Shown: positions 16,611-25,274 of the stretch, piece by piece | Layout: the number at the start of each line of letters is the position of its first letter | Numbering within the stretch: the stretch's first letter is position 1 | Origin: Bacteroidales bacterium | GTDB lineage: Bacteria; Bacteroidota; Bacteroidia; Bacteroidales; UBA932 | Assembly (NCBI GenBank): GCA_017471965.1 | Contig: JAFURF010000068.1 | Location: forward strand, 1-43,909 | Reading direction: 5' to 3' | DNA: 43,909 nucleotides | Notes under the pieces: generated by a model | Told to the model about the DNA's origin: nothing | Database searches by the model: none | The model's input: the letters and a program-made list of their open reading frames with translations, nothing else | Translations under genes and position numbers: made by a program

Positions 16611-19226
16611 ATGAGAAGACTGTTATTGGCATTTGTTTCAGTTGTGATTTCTGTGACAGCATCGGCGCAGACCGGCATAAAGGTCGAGGCTCCGAATGTG
16701 GTTGCGGCAGACGAGCAGTTCAATGTTACATTCATAATAGAAGGTGAGGACGCTCCGTCTGATTTCCAGTGGACGCCGGGAAATGACTTTCAGGTTCTAT
16801 GGGGACCGCAGCAGGGACGCTCCACAAGCCTTCAGATCATCAACGGAAAGAGGACAAAGTCCGTACAGACCACCTATACATATGTACTGAGGCCTGCAGG
16901 AACAGGGAAATTTACCTTGGCTTCCGCAACTGCAAAGGTCAAGGGAGACATCATATCATCCTCTCCATATCCGATCCAGGTGGCATCTGCAGGTGCAGCC
17001 TCATCTTCTTCAGGATCAGGTTCACAGTCTTCTCAGTCATCCGGTCAGTCTGCGCAAAGACAGCAGACTGTGGGAGTGCAGGACGGGGACATATTCCTGA
17101 AGATGGACCTGAGCAGAAGCAAGGTGGTGGTCGGAGAGCCGATCATAGCGACTCTGAAACTCTACCAGAGGGTGAACATCGCTGGTTTTGAGAATGTCAA
17201 CTTCCCGACGTTCAACGGTTTCTGGAGTCAGGAGATAGAGGCTCCTACCAACATAGAGTTTGTCCGTGAGGTGTATGACGGACAGATATACAATGCTGCT
17301 CTGCTGCGTAAGTTCATTCTGATTCCGCAGCAGCAGGGGCAGATAAAGATAGATCCGGCAGAACTTGTCTGCCTTGTCAATATCAGGGTGTCATCAGGCG
17401 GAACCAGCATTTTTGACGGTTTCTTCGATGATTACAGGACTGTGCGCAAGAAGGTGTCTACGTCTCCTGTCACTGTAAGTGTCTCGCCGCTTCCTGCAGG
17501 TGCGCCTGCTTCGTTTGCAGGTGGAGTGGGTTCGTTTGAGATATCTGCCAGACTGAGCCGTGATACCATAAAGACCCATGAGGCGGCCTCACTGCTTGTG
17601 ACTGTGACCGGAAAGGGAAATGTCACTCTTCTGGAGGCTCCTGAAGTGTCGTTCCCTCCTGACATGGAAGTTTATGATACGAAGGTGTCGGACAGAGTCG
17701 ACAAGAACGGTATGGCAGGCAGCAAGTACTACGAATTTCCGTTCATTCCGCGCAGTCATGGTGACTTTGTGATAGATCCGATAGAATATTCGTATTATGA
17801 TGTCGACAAAGGACGTTATGTCACGCTCCGGACGCCTCCGCTCTCCGTTTATGTCGAGAAATCCGGTGAAACTGAGTCAACGGGTGGAATAGTAGTTTCG
17901 GGACCGTCCCAGAAGGATGTGAGAACGCTGGGAAGCGACATCAGGTTCATCAGCACGAAGGCTCCTGACCTTGTGCCCGTAGGACGCTTTTTTGTCGGCT
18001 CCCTCTCATTCGTCGTCATGACTCTGCTTCTTTTTGCTCTTGCCGTAATCTGCTGGTCTGTATTCAGAAGGATTGCCTCAAGAAGGGCTGATGTCGTGGG
18101 GACCAAGAACAGAAAGGCGACCAAGATGGCTATGAAGAGGCTCCATCTGGCGTCTACCTTCCTCAAGCAGAATCTCCATATGGCTTTCTATGAGGAACTG
18201 CATAAGGCATTGTTGGGTTTCATTTCAGACAAACTTAACATGCCGGTGGCAGAACTCTCCCGTGACCGTATCTCTGAAGCCATGAAGGAAAGGAATGTGG
18301 AGGATGCTTCGATAGAGAAATTCATCGAGATTCTGGATGCCTGCGAATTCGCAAGATATGCGCCAGATGCCGGTCATGAGGCAATGGAGGCGCAGTATGG
18401 AGCCGCTATAGACGTAATATCATCAATTGATTCCAATATGAAAGTCAGGAAGACACCCAATAATGGGACAATGCTGGCGGTGATGCTTTCTGTGCTCCTT
18501 CCGTTTGCTGCACAGGCGCAGGACCAGTATGTCGATTCCCTTTGGAATGAGGCGAATGCAGCCTATTCCGAGGGCAGGTGGAGCGATGCCGTTGCCGGAT
18601 ACGTGCAGATATCCGATATGGGTCTGGAGTCGGCCTCCCTTTACTGCAATACAGGTGATGCATACTTCAAGGACGGGAATGTGCCGATGGCCATCTTGTC
18701 ATATGAAAGGGCTTTGAAACTCGATCCTTCGTATTCGGATGCGCGATATAACCTTGATCTCATGAACTCATTGATACAGGACAGGATCGATCTTGTGCCG
18801 GATTTCATTCTTAAGGTCTGGGCTTCCAAAGTCTGCTACATCATGGATTCTGATTCGTGGGCGGTATGCTTTCTGGTGTTCCTTGCGCTTACTCTGGGCC
18901 TGGTCCTTCTGTTCCTTCTTGCACCTGGAACTACGGGGCGTCGTACAGGCTTCTTTACCGGAATAGTGACTCTTCTGTTGGCCGTAATGTCGTTGAGTTT
19001 CTCCCTGTGGCAGAAGAACGAGTATATGAGTGATGATGATGCCATCGTCATGCGTCCTGTCACATCCGTGAAGAGTTCTCCTTCTTCGGAATCTTCAAAG
19101 GACCTCTTTATCCTTCACGAGGGTACCAAGGTCAAGATGATAGATTCCGTCGGATCGTGGTGCAATATCGAACTGGCAGACGGACGTCAGGGATGGATTC
19201 CGTCATCGGATATTGAGGTAATATGA
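16611..19226 (+). CDS. BatD-BatE fusion protein
   Basis: 871 residues from ATG 16611, preceded by GGAGGG, a rare clear ribosome-binding site here; an in-frame TTG at 16596 is unlikely. Residues 1-609 are BatD: signal peptide ending ASAQ (20), beta-sandwich repeats, a membrane helix (about 460-485) and a cytoplasmic helical tail. Residues 610-871 are BatE: MKVRKTPNNGTMLAVMLSVL then an AQAQ site (a complete signal peptide in appearance), TPRs (about 640-715), two membrane helices and a C-terminal SH3-like domain ending GWIPSSDIEVI. No stop or frameshift divides the halves. In other Bacteroidetes batD and batE are usually separate. An internal start at 18438 could still make BatE alone. Confidence 0.88.
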   Translation: MRRLLLAFVSVVISVTASAQTGIKVEAPNVVAADEQFNVTFIIEGEDAPSDFQWTPGNDFQVLWGPQQGRSTSLQIINGKRTKSVQTTYTYVLRPAGTGKFTLASATAKVKGDIISSSPYPIQVASAGAASSSSGSGSQSSQSSGQSAQRQQTVGVQDGDIFLKMDLSRSKVVVGEPIIATLKLYQRVNIAGFENVNFPTFNGFWSQEIEAPTNIEFVREVYDGQIYNAALLRKFILIPQQQGQIKIDPAELVCLVNIRVSSGGTSIFDGFFDDYRTVRKKVSTSPVTVSVSPLPAGAPASFAGGVGSFEISARLSRDTIKTHEAASLLVTVTGKGNVTLLEAPEVSFPPDMEVYDTKVSDRVDKNGMAGSKYYEFPFIPRSHGDFVIDPIEYSYYDVDKGRYVTLRTPPLSVYVEKSGETESTGGIVVSGPSQKDVRTLGSDIRFISTKAPDLVPVGRFFVGSLSFVVMTLLLFALAVICWSVFRRIASRRADVVGTKNRKATKMAMKRLHLASTFLKQNLHMAFYEELHKALLGFISDKLNMPVAELSRDRISEAMKERNVEDASIEKFIEILDACEFARYAPDAGHEAMEAQYGAAIDVISSIDSNMKVRKTPNNGTMLAVMLSVLLPFAAQAQDQYVDSLWNEANAAYSEGRWSDAVAGYVQISDMGLESASLYCNTGDAYFKDGNVPMAILSYERALKLDPSYSDARYNLDLMNSLIQDRIDLVPDFILKVWASKVCYIMDSDSWAVCFLVFLALTLGLVLLFLLAPGTTGRRTGFFTGIVTLLLAVMSLSFSLWQKNEYMSDDDAIVMRPVTSVKSSPSSESSKDLFILHEGTKVKMIDSVGSWCNIELADGRQGWIPSSDIEVI

Positions 19227-19266
19227 TTTTTTTACATAAAATATTCTGTTAGTCATCAAGATTTGT

Positions 19267-19274
19267 TATATTTG
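19267..19274 (+). promoter_or_regulatory. Promoter of the glycoside oxidation operon, -7 box
   Basis: TATATTTG matches TAnnTTTG, 36 bases before the ATG at 19311. No TTG box lies at the expected distance upstream. It follows the end of batDE by 40 bases, and I see no terminator hairpin between. Confidence 0.5.
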
Positions 19275-19310
19275 TAGGAATTTGTTTCCGAATAACTAAA
19301 ACTTGAACTG

Positions 19311-20405
19311 ATGACTGACAGGATAAAAGTGGGAATCATAGGATTTGGCCGTATGGGGGAGTTCTATGTCGAGGATATGCTCGGCAGTGGGCGATGGGAT
19401 ATCAAGTATATCTGTGACCGGTCTCCTGTATCTCGCGGACTTGCTGCAGTCGCCTGCCCTTCGGCAGTCATCATTTCCGATGAGGATATAATATTCAATG
19501 ATCCCGAAATCCAGGTTGTCGGTCTGTTTGCTCTTGCAGATTCAAGGAAATCGCAGATAGACAAGGCTATTGCCTCCGGAAAGCATATCATATCGGAAAA
19601 GCCTATAGGACTTACTCCGGAAGACGAGTGGGATTCTGTTTTCCGTGCGGAGGAATCCGGACTTGTCGTGGCCGTCAATCTTTATCTGAGAAACAGTTGG
19701 TATGCCCAGGCCGTCAAGTCTTTCATAGAGTCGGGCGAAATCGGTGAACTTGCTATAGTGAGAATCTGCCACATGACTCCGGGACTTGCTCCTGGAGAAG
19801 GCCATGAGGCAGAAGGTCCGTCATTCCATGACTGTGGAATGCACTATGTGGATATCGCGAGGTATCTTGCGGGTTCCGAGTACGGTACAATGCATTCCCA
19901 GGCGGTAAGGATGTGGGACTATAAGGATCCATGGTGGCTCCAGTGTCATGGAACTTTCGAGAACGGAGTGGTTTATGACATCACCCAAGGTTTCGTGTAT
20001 GGCCAACTTTCCCTCAATCAGACTCACAACTGCTATTTCGACATCATAGGTACCAAAGGAGTGGTCAGGATGACCCATGACTTCAAGACAGCGAGGGTTG
20101 AACTCAGAGGCGTGACCAGGACTGAAGTTCTGGAAGAGAAGTATGGGGGCAAGAACATATACAGGCTCTGCGAGGCGTTTGCAGACAAACTTGCCGGTCT
20201 GGAATCCTCCCCCGACAAGGCTCTTCCTACGTTCAGAGATGCGGCCATAGCGTCTGAGTTCGCATGGAAGTGCCTGGAAGACAGCCGCAGGAACGTACTT
20301 CCGTCTATTGGTGACGATGCTACTCTTGTCGAGATACGCAAACGCAGAGCGTCGCTTGAGGACGGATACGGTCTCCTTCATAAGAGGCGCACTAAAAAGA
20401 AGTAG
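19311..20405 (+). CDS. Gfo/Idh/MocA-family oxidoreductase (cytoplasmic)
   Basis: 364 residues. The Rossmann dinucleotide motif is IIGFGRMGE (GxGxxG at 11-16). The family EKP motif is at 96-98, with the lysine expected at the active site. FHDCGMHYVDIARYL supplies the second conserved His region. There is no signal peptide, so it acts in the cytoplasm. The family oxidises or reduces sugars with NAD(P). With a Tat-exported relative and a DUF1080 hydrolase directly downstream, oxidation or reduction at C3 of a sugar is the likely chemistry. The substrate is unknown. The C-terminus is very basic (KRRTKKK). Confidence 0.88.
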   Translation: MTDRIKVGIIGFGRMGEFYVEDMLGSGRWDIKYICDRSPVSRGLAAVACPSAVIISDEDIIFNDPEIQVVGLFALADSRKSQIDKAIASGKHIISEKPIGLTPEDEWDSVFRAEESGLVVAVNLYLRNSWYAQAVKSFIESGEIGELAIVRICHMTPGLAPGEGHEAEGPSFHDCGMHYVDIARYLAGSEYGTMHSQAVRMWDYKDPWWLQCHGTFENGVVYDITQGFVYGQLSLNQTHNCYFDIIGTKGVVRMTHDFKTARVELRGVTRTEVLEEKYGGKNIYRLCEAFADKLAGLESSPDKALPTFRDAAIASEFAWKCLEDSRRNVLPSIGDDATLVEIRKRRASLEDGYGLLHKRRTKKK

Positions 20406-20439
20406 ACGTTTAACTACATATTTAACACTCAAACTGATT

Positions 20440-21921
20440 ATGAAAAAGGAACTTTCAAGACGTTCGTTCCTCAAGGTGGGAACCAGCGCCGCTATGGGTA
20501 TGGCCGTAGCACCGTCCCTTCTCATGGGAAAATCAAAGAAGAAGGCAGCACCTGCACCTCTTGACCGGAAACTCAAGATTCTTGGAGTCGGTATCGGAGG
20601 CCGAGGAGCATCTGTGCTCAGAGGAGTCGAGACAGAGGAGATCATCGGTCTGTGCGATGTTGACTGGAAGTACGCTGCACATATCTTCGAGCGTTATCCG
20701 AATGCAAAGAGGTACAACGACTACAGAGTGATGTTCGATGAACTTCTGGACGAGGCTGATGCTGTAATTGTTGCCACTGCCGACCATACTCATGCCGTGA
20801 TCGCTGCAACCGCTATTGCTGCAGGAAAGCATGTCTATGTGGAGAAACCTCTTACACATACCGTATACGAGTCGCGTCTTCTTACCAAACTCGCAGCAAA
20901 GCATAAGGTTGCGACACAGATGGGTAACCAGGGTGCTTCAGGTGAGGGTCTGAGACTTGCCTGCGAATGGCTCTGGAACGGAGAGATCGGAGAGGTGAGA
21001 AAGGTGGAGGCCTTCACAGACCGTCCTATCTGGCCTCAGGGTCTCGAGCGTCCTGCTGAAGAGGTTGCGGTTCCGTCTACTCTCAACTGGGAGGCTTTCA
21101 TCGGACCTGCTCCAATGCGTCCTTACAACCCTATCTATACTCCATGGAATTTCCGCGGCTGGTGGGATTTCGGTACCGGTGCTCTCGGTGACATGGCGTG
21201 CCATATCCTCCACTGTGTCCACAAGGGACTGAAACTTACATATCCTACAAAGGTTCAAGGTACTTCAACCCTTCTTCTGAATGAGTCATGTCCTAATGCA
21301 CAGAAGATAAAGTTCGTATTCCCTGCGCGTGACAACATGCCTAAGGTGGCTATGCCTGAGGTGGAGGTTCACTGGTATGACGGAGGTCTCATGCCTGAAA
21401 GACCTGCAGGACTTCCAGCCGGCGTGAATCTCAATATCGACGGAGGTGGAGTGATCTTCTACGGATCAAAGGACACCATGATCGTAGGCTGCTACGGAAA
21501 CAGGCCTTACCTTGTGTCAGGACGTGTTCCGAACGCTCCTAAGGTGCTCAGGGAAGTTCCTCTCGGCCACATTCAGGACTGGGTACGTGCATGTAAGGAG
21601 GATCCTTCAGTACGTGTGCCTTCAGAGTCTGATTTCAGCCAGGCTGGACCTTTCAACGAGATGGTCGTGATGGGAGTCCTTGCAGTACGTCTCCAGAGTC
21701 TCAATATGGAACTCGAGTGGGATGGCGAGAACATGGAGTTCACAAACATTCCTGAGGACGCTACCATCCGCACTGTGATCCATGATGGATTCACCATCAA
21801 GGACGGTCACCCTACATTCAACAAGACATACACTGAGCCGGTGAACGCCCGCGCATTTGCAAAGGAACTCATCCGCCATACATATCAGAACGGATACTCT
21901 CTCCCTGAGATGCCAGAATAA
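20440..21921 (+). CDS. Gfo/Idh/MocA-family oxidoreductase with Tat signal
   Basis: 493 residues from ATG 20440. A longer frame from 20308 overlaps the previous gene and lacks a sensible N-terminus. A twin-arginine signal SRRSFLKVG (6-14) precedes a hydrophobic stretch to about 30, so export as a folded, cofactor-loaded enzyme is expected. Dinucleotide motif GVGIGGRG (49-56), EKP at 135-137, and GDMACHILH later. The C-terminal half has the extended domain of Bacteroidetes exported Gfo/Idh/MocA proteins. It lies 34 bases after the first oxidoreductase and 26 before the DUF1080 gene. Confidence 0.92.
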   Translation: MKKELSRRSFLKVGTSAAMGMAVAPSLLMGKSKKKAAPAPLDRKLKILGVGIGGRGASVLRGVETEEIIGLCDVDWKYAAHIFERYPNAKRYNDYRVMFDELLDEADAVIVATADHTHAVIAATAIAAGKHVYVEKPLTHTVYESRLLTKLAAKHKVATQMGNQGASGEGLRLACEWLWNGEIGEVRKVEAFTDRPIWPQGLERPAEEVAVPSTLNWEAFIGPAPMRPYNPIYTPWNFRGWWDFGTGALGDMACHILHCVHKGLKLTYPTKVQGTSTLLLNESCPNAQKIKFVFPARDNMPKVAMPEVEVHWYDGGLMPERPAGLPAGVNLNIDGGGVIFYGSKDTMIVGCYGNRPYLVSGRVPNAPKVLREVPLGHIQDWVRACKEDPSVRVPSESDFSQAGPFNEMVVMGVLAVRLQSLNMELEWDGENMEFTNIPEDATIRTVIHDGFTIKDGHPTFNKTYTEPVNARAFAKELIRHTYQNGYSLPEMPE

Positions 21922-21947
21922 TTAATGACAAAAGAAACTTTATAATC

Positions 21948-22847
21948 ATGAAAAAGATCATTTTCGGAGCGGCTGCTCTTATGCTTATGACAGCGTGTGG
22001 AAACAATCAGGAGAAACTTGTGATCGGTGACCCTGTTTATGTAGGAGAAACTACTATGGTTGAGGTAAATGAACCTTCAACCCCTAACTGCCCCGCTTAT
22101 GTGGTGGTGAACAATCCTGAGGTAGACCTTTCTGCCTTCCCTGTTGACAAGGACGGATTCCATGTTCTTTTCAACGGAAACGAGAAGATGCAGGGATGGA
22201 GAGGTTACGGTAAGGACCATGTCCCTGCAAGATGGGTAGTTGAGGATGGAGCCATCAAGTTCAACGGTACAGGAATGGGTGAGGGCCAGACCGCAGAAGG
22301 TGGTGACCTCATGTTTGCCCATCAGTTCCAGAACTTCATTCTCGAACTCGAGTGGAAGGCTTCAAAGGGAGGAAACTCCGGTATCTTCTACCTTGCAAAG
22401 GAAGTTGCTACAAAGAACGAGGACGGCTCGCTCAGATATGAGCCTATCTATATTTCTGCTCCTGAGTATCAGGTGCTTGATAATGCAAATCATCCCGATT
22501 CATTCCTTGGAACAGACGGAAACCGCAAGTCTGCTTCCCTCTATGACATGATTCCTGCAAAGCCGCAGAACCAGAATCCTTACGGTGAGTGGAACAAGGC
22601 CAGGATCATGGTATACAAGGGTACTGTTGTTCACGGACAGAACGATGCAAACGTAGTCGAGTATCATTTGTGGACTCCACAGTGGACAGACATGCTTCAG
22701 GCAAGCAAGTTCAGTGCAGAGGCATGGCCTATCGGATTTGAACTCCTGAACAACTGCGGCGGTGCTGAGCGCAAGGGTTACATCGGTATCCAGGATCATG
22801 GCGATGACGTATGGTATCGCAATATCCGCATCAAGGTGATGGAGTAA
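21948..22847 (+). CDS. DUF1080 lipoprotein, 3-keto-disaccharide hydrolase family
   Basis: 299 residues. A lipoprotein signal has its lipobox LMTAC with Cys17. The DUF1080 jelly-roll domain covers about 60-299: FHVLFNGNEKMQGW, ELEWKASKGGNSGIFYLA, and a final strand GDDVWYRNIRIKV are the family hallmarks. Characterised members cleave glycosides whose sugar has been oxidised to a 3-keto form, so the neighbouring oxidoreductases fit as the supplier of substrate. Lipid anchoring places it in the periplasm or on the cell surface. Specificity cannot be read from sequence. Confidence 0.88.
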   Translation: MKKIIFGAAALMLMTACGNNQEKLVIGDPVYVGETTMVEVNEPSTPNCPAYVVVNNPEVDLSAFPVDKDGFHVLFNGNEKMQGWRGYGKDHVPARWVVEDGAIKFNGTGMGEGQTAEGGDLMFAHQFQNFILELEWKASKGGNSGIFYLAKEVATKNEDGSLRYEPIYISAPEYQVLDNANHPDSFLGTDGNRKSASLYDMIPAKPQNQNPYGEWNKARIMVYKGTVVHGQNDANVVEYHLWTPQWTDMLQASKFSAEAWPIGFELLNNCGGAERKGYIGIQDHGDDVWYRNIRIKVME

Positions 22848-22853
22848 ACTGTC

Positions 22854-23747
22854 ATGAAAAGGATATTTATATTGATGATCGCGGTCTGCGGATTGGTTTC
22901 CGCAGGCTGCTGTCAGAATACAGATGATGCTATGAAAAAGGAAAGGGCTGTCCAACTGTATTCGGTACGTGACCTGATCGGTAATGCGGACCTTTATGCG
23001 CAGAATCATGTTGAAGTGCTGAAGGCAATTGCTGATATGGGATATACTGCTGTCGAGGCGGCAAGTTATGCTGACGGACTTCTTTATGGAGTGACTCCTG
23101 AACAGTTCAAGGCCGATGTCGAGGCTGCAGGAATGAAGGTACTTTCTTCGCATACGTCCAAGGGATTGTCACAGGCCGAACTCGAGTCCGGCGATTTTTC
23201 TGAAAGCCTCAAATGGTGGGATCAGGCCATTGCCGCTCACAAGGCTGCAGGAATGAAGTACATAGTATGTCCTTATATGTCTGTTCCAGAAACATTGAAG
23301 GACCTCAAGACATATTGCGAGTACTATAATGAGATCGGACGCAGATGCAAGGCTGCGGGCATGTCATTCGGATATCACAATCATTCGCATGAGTTCCAGA
23401 AGGTTGAAGATCAGGTCATGATGGAATACATGCTTGAGAATACCGATCCTGAACTCGTGTTCTTCCAGATGGATGTGTATTGGGCTGTATATGGACATGT
23501 CAGTCCTGTAGAGTATTTCAACAAATATCCTGGCAGATGCAAGGTCCTCCATATCAAGGACGCAAAGGAAATCGGACAGAGCGGAATGGTCGGCTTCGAC
23601 GCCATCTTCAATAGCGCAGAGATTGCAGGCGTGAAGGATTTCATCGTAGAGGTGGAAGGCTGCCGTCACGAGCAGGCTCTCCCTGGCCTCAAGGTCAGCG
23701 CAGACTACCTCCTCTCCGCCCCTTTCGTAAAGCCGGCGTATAACTAG
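22854..23747 (+). CDS. Sugar phosphate isomerase/epimerase-like TIM-barrel lipoprotein
   Basis: 297 residues. A lipoprotein signal ends at VSAGC (Cys19). The rest is an AP endonuclease family 2 / xylose-isomerase-like barrel: AVQLYSVRD, GYTAVEAAS, FGYHNHSHEF (metal-binding His region), FFQMDVYWAV, VLHIKDAK, and FIVEVEGC with the last Glu as metal ligand. In the operon it probably epimerises or isomerises the keto sugar released by the hydrolase. The start is six bases after the DUF1080 stop. Being a lipoprotein, it acts outside the cytoplasm, unlike most relatives. Confidence 0.88.
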   Translation: MKRIFILMIAVCGLVSAGCCQNTDDAMKKERAVQLYSVRDLIGNADLYAQNHVEVLKAIADMGYTAVEAASYADGLLYGVTPEQFKADVEAAGMKVLSSHTSKGLSQAELESGDFSESLKWWDQAIAAHKAAGMKYIVCPYMSVPETLKDLKTYCEYYNEIGRRCKAAGMSFGYHNHSHEFQKVEDQVMMEYMLENTDPELVFFQMDVYWAVYGHVSPVEYFNKYPGRCKVLHIKDAKEIGQSGMVGFDAIFNSAEIAGVKDFIVEVEGCRHEQALPGLKVSADYLLSAPFVKPAYN

Positions 23748-23756
23748 CAATACTTG

Positions 23757-23804
23757 TATAAACAATCAGCCCTGCATCACAAAATGCAGGGCTGATTGTT
23801 TATA
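23757..23804. terminator. Bidirectional terminator between convergent operons
   Basis: A perfect 21-bp inverted repeat (23757-23777 with 23784-23804) and a six-base CACAAA loop lie between the stops of the isomerase gene and guaA. The outer pairs are A/T-rich on both sides, which serves termination in both directions. Confidence 0.9.
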
Positions 23805-23811
23805 TATGCCG

Positions 23812-25119
23812 TTACTCCCACTCGATGGTTGCCGAAGGCTTAGGAGAGAGGTCGTAGCATACGCGGTTCACATTCGGAACCTCTGCGAGGATGCGGTCAG
23901 TGATCTTCATGAGGATCGGCCAGTCGATCTGCTCGATGCTTGCAGTCATCGCATCGATGGTGTTGACTGCGCGGATGATTACAGGCCAGTCGTAAGAACG
24001 TGCGTTGTTGCGTACGCCGACAGACTTGAAGTCAGGCACAATGGTGAAGTACTGCCATACCTTCTTGTCCAGACCTGCAATCGCGAACTCTTCACGAAGG
24101 ATTGCATCAGCCTCGCGGAGAGAGTGGAGACGGTCGCGTGTGATCGCTCCGAGACATCTTACTCCGAGACCAGGTCCCGGGAACGGCTGACGGTATACCA
24201 TTTCATAAGGGAGGCCGAGTTCAACTCCGCATGCGCGTACCTCATCCTTGAAAAGTTGCTTCAGAGGCTCTACGAGTTCAAACTGGAGGTCTTCAGGGAG
24301 ACCGCCTACATTGTGGTGCGACTTCACCATCTTGGCTGTCTTTGTACCGCTCTCCACGATGTCAGGATAGATAGTGCCCTGTCCGAGGAAGTCGATGCCG
24401 TCAAGTTTGCGTGCCTCTTCTTCGAATACGCGGATAAATTCTCCTCCGATGATCTTTCTCTTTGCTTCAGGGTCTGCTACACCTTCGAGAAGACCGAGGA
24501 AACGGTCTGTTGCATCTACATATATGAGATTTGCGCAAAGTTGGTTGCGGAACACTTCCACAACATTCTCAGACTCTCCCTTGCGCATGAGGCCGTGATT
24601 TACATGCACACATACGAGGTTGTCTCCGATTGCCTTGAGAAGAAGTGCAGCTACTACAGAACTGTCCACACCTCCGGAAAGTGCGAGGAGGACCTTGCGG
24701 TCTCCGACCTGCTTGCGGACAAGTTCCACCTGATCTGCAACGAAGTTCTTCATGTTCCAGTTTGTCTCAGCCTTGCAAGTGTCGACTACGAAATCTTTCA
24801 GCGCCTCTTTGATAGCCTCTTCGTCATTCTTGAATTCAGGAAGTTTCACCTCGCAGAGAGCCTTGTCATGGCCGGCGGCGATGACCGGAAAGCCTGCTTC
24901 ATAGATTTCAGGAAGAACATCGATCGCAACTCCATCGATGACATTGTTTGGTCCTCCGTTAATGACTATACCTTTTACGTTTGGAAGAGCCTTGAGTTCC
25001 GACGCTGTGATGTCATGCGGATAGATCTCGCTGTACACGCCCAATGCGCGTATAGCCCTTGCTACCACGGTGTTTTCGTGGCTGCCGAGATCGAGGATTA
25101 CGATCATGTCTTGTTTCAT
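23812..25119 (-). CDS. guaA: GMP synthase with an eroded glutaminase domain
   Basis: 435 residues, against about 505-525 for the family. The synthetase part is complete: ATP-pyrophosphatase loop LSGGVDSSV (147-155), IYPDIVESG, KSHHNVGGLP, PFPGPGLGVR and the family C-terminus KPSATIEWE. It makes GMP from XMP. The N-terminal amidotransferase domain keeps its first strands (VILDLGSHENTVVARAIRALG; NGGPNNVID) but the nucleophile elbow, normally GICYG, reads AAGHDKA (81-87), and about 70 residues holding the catalytic His and Glu are absent, rejoining at LKDFVVDTC. Glutamine hydrolysis in cis is therefore not expected. Ammonia, or a separate glutaminase elsewhere, must serve. There is no frameshift. 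Confidence 0.93.
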   Translation of the reverse strand: MKQDMIVILDLGSHENTVVARAIRALGVYSEIYPHDITASELKALPNVKGIVINGGPNNVIDGVAIDVLPEIYEAGFPVIAAGHDKALCEVKLPEFKNDEEAIKEALKDFVVDTCKAETNWNMKNFVADQVELVRKQVGDRKVLLALSGGVDSSVVAALLLKAIGDNLVCVHVNHGLMRKGESENVVEVFRNQLCANLIYVDATDRFLGLLEGVADPEAKRKIIGGEFIRVFEEEARKLDGIDFLGQGTIYPDIVESGTKTAKMVKSHHNVGGLPEDLQFELVEPLKQLFKDEVRACGVELGLPYEMVYRQPFPGPGLGVRCLGAITRDRLHSLREADAILREEFAIAGLDKKVWQYFTIVPDFKSVGVRNNARSYDWPVIIRAVNTIDAMTASIEQIDWPILMKITDRILAEVPNVNRVCYDLSPKPSATIEWE

Positions 25120-25155
25120 AATTTGTAAAGTTTAATTGTTTTTCTAACCAAGGCG

Positions 25156-25163
25156 CAAAAATA
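25156..25163 (-). promoter_or_regulatory. guaA promoter, -7 box
   Basis: The minus strand reads TATTTTTG, a TAnnTTTG match 36 bases before the guaA ATG. It lies back to back with the typA promoter in a 155-base divergent region. Confidence 0.5.
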
Positions 25164-25171
25164 TAAAAAGA

Positions 25172-25204
25172 TTGGAAAATATTTTATAAAAATATCTAAT
25201 TTTG
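25172..25204 (+). promoter_or_regulatory. typA promoter (-33 and -7 boxes)
   Basis: TTG at 25172-25174 and TAATTTTG at 25197-25204 are separated by 22 bases, close to the Bacteroidetes sigma-factor consensus. The typA ATG is 70 bases downstream, leaving a leader of about 65 bases in which I see no riboswitch-like structure. Confidence 0.6.
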
Positions 25205-25274
25205 CAAATCTTTTTCGACCGGACTTGCCGGCCGTGAGGCAGTATGCCGTCAAATGATTAATTATTAGATTATT

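Noticed and set aside
23806-25128. 440-codon open frame on the plus strand opposite guaA
   Set aside because: It mirrors guaA almost end to end, has no family resemblance or promoter, and its sense strand is an unmistakable GMP synthase.
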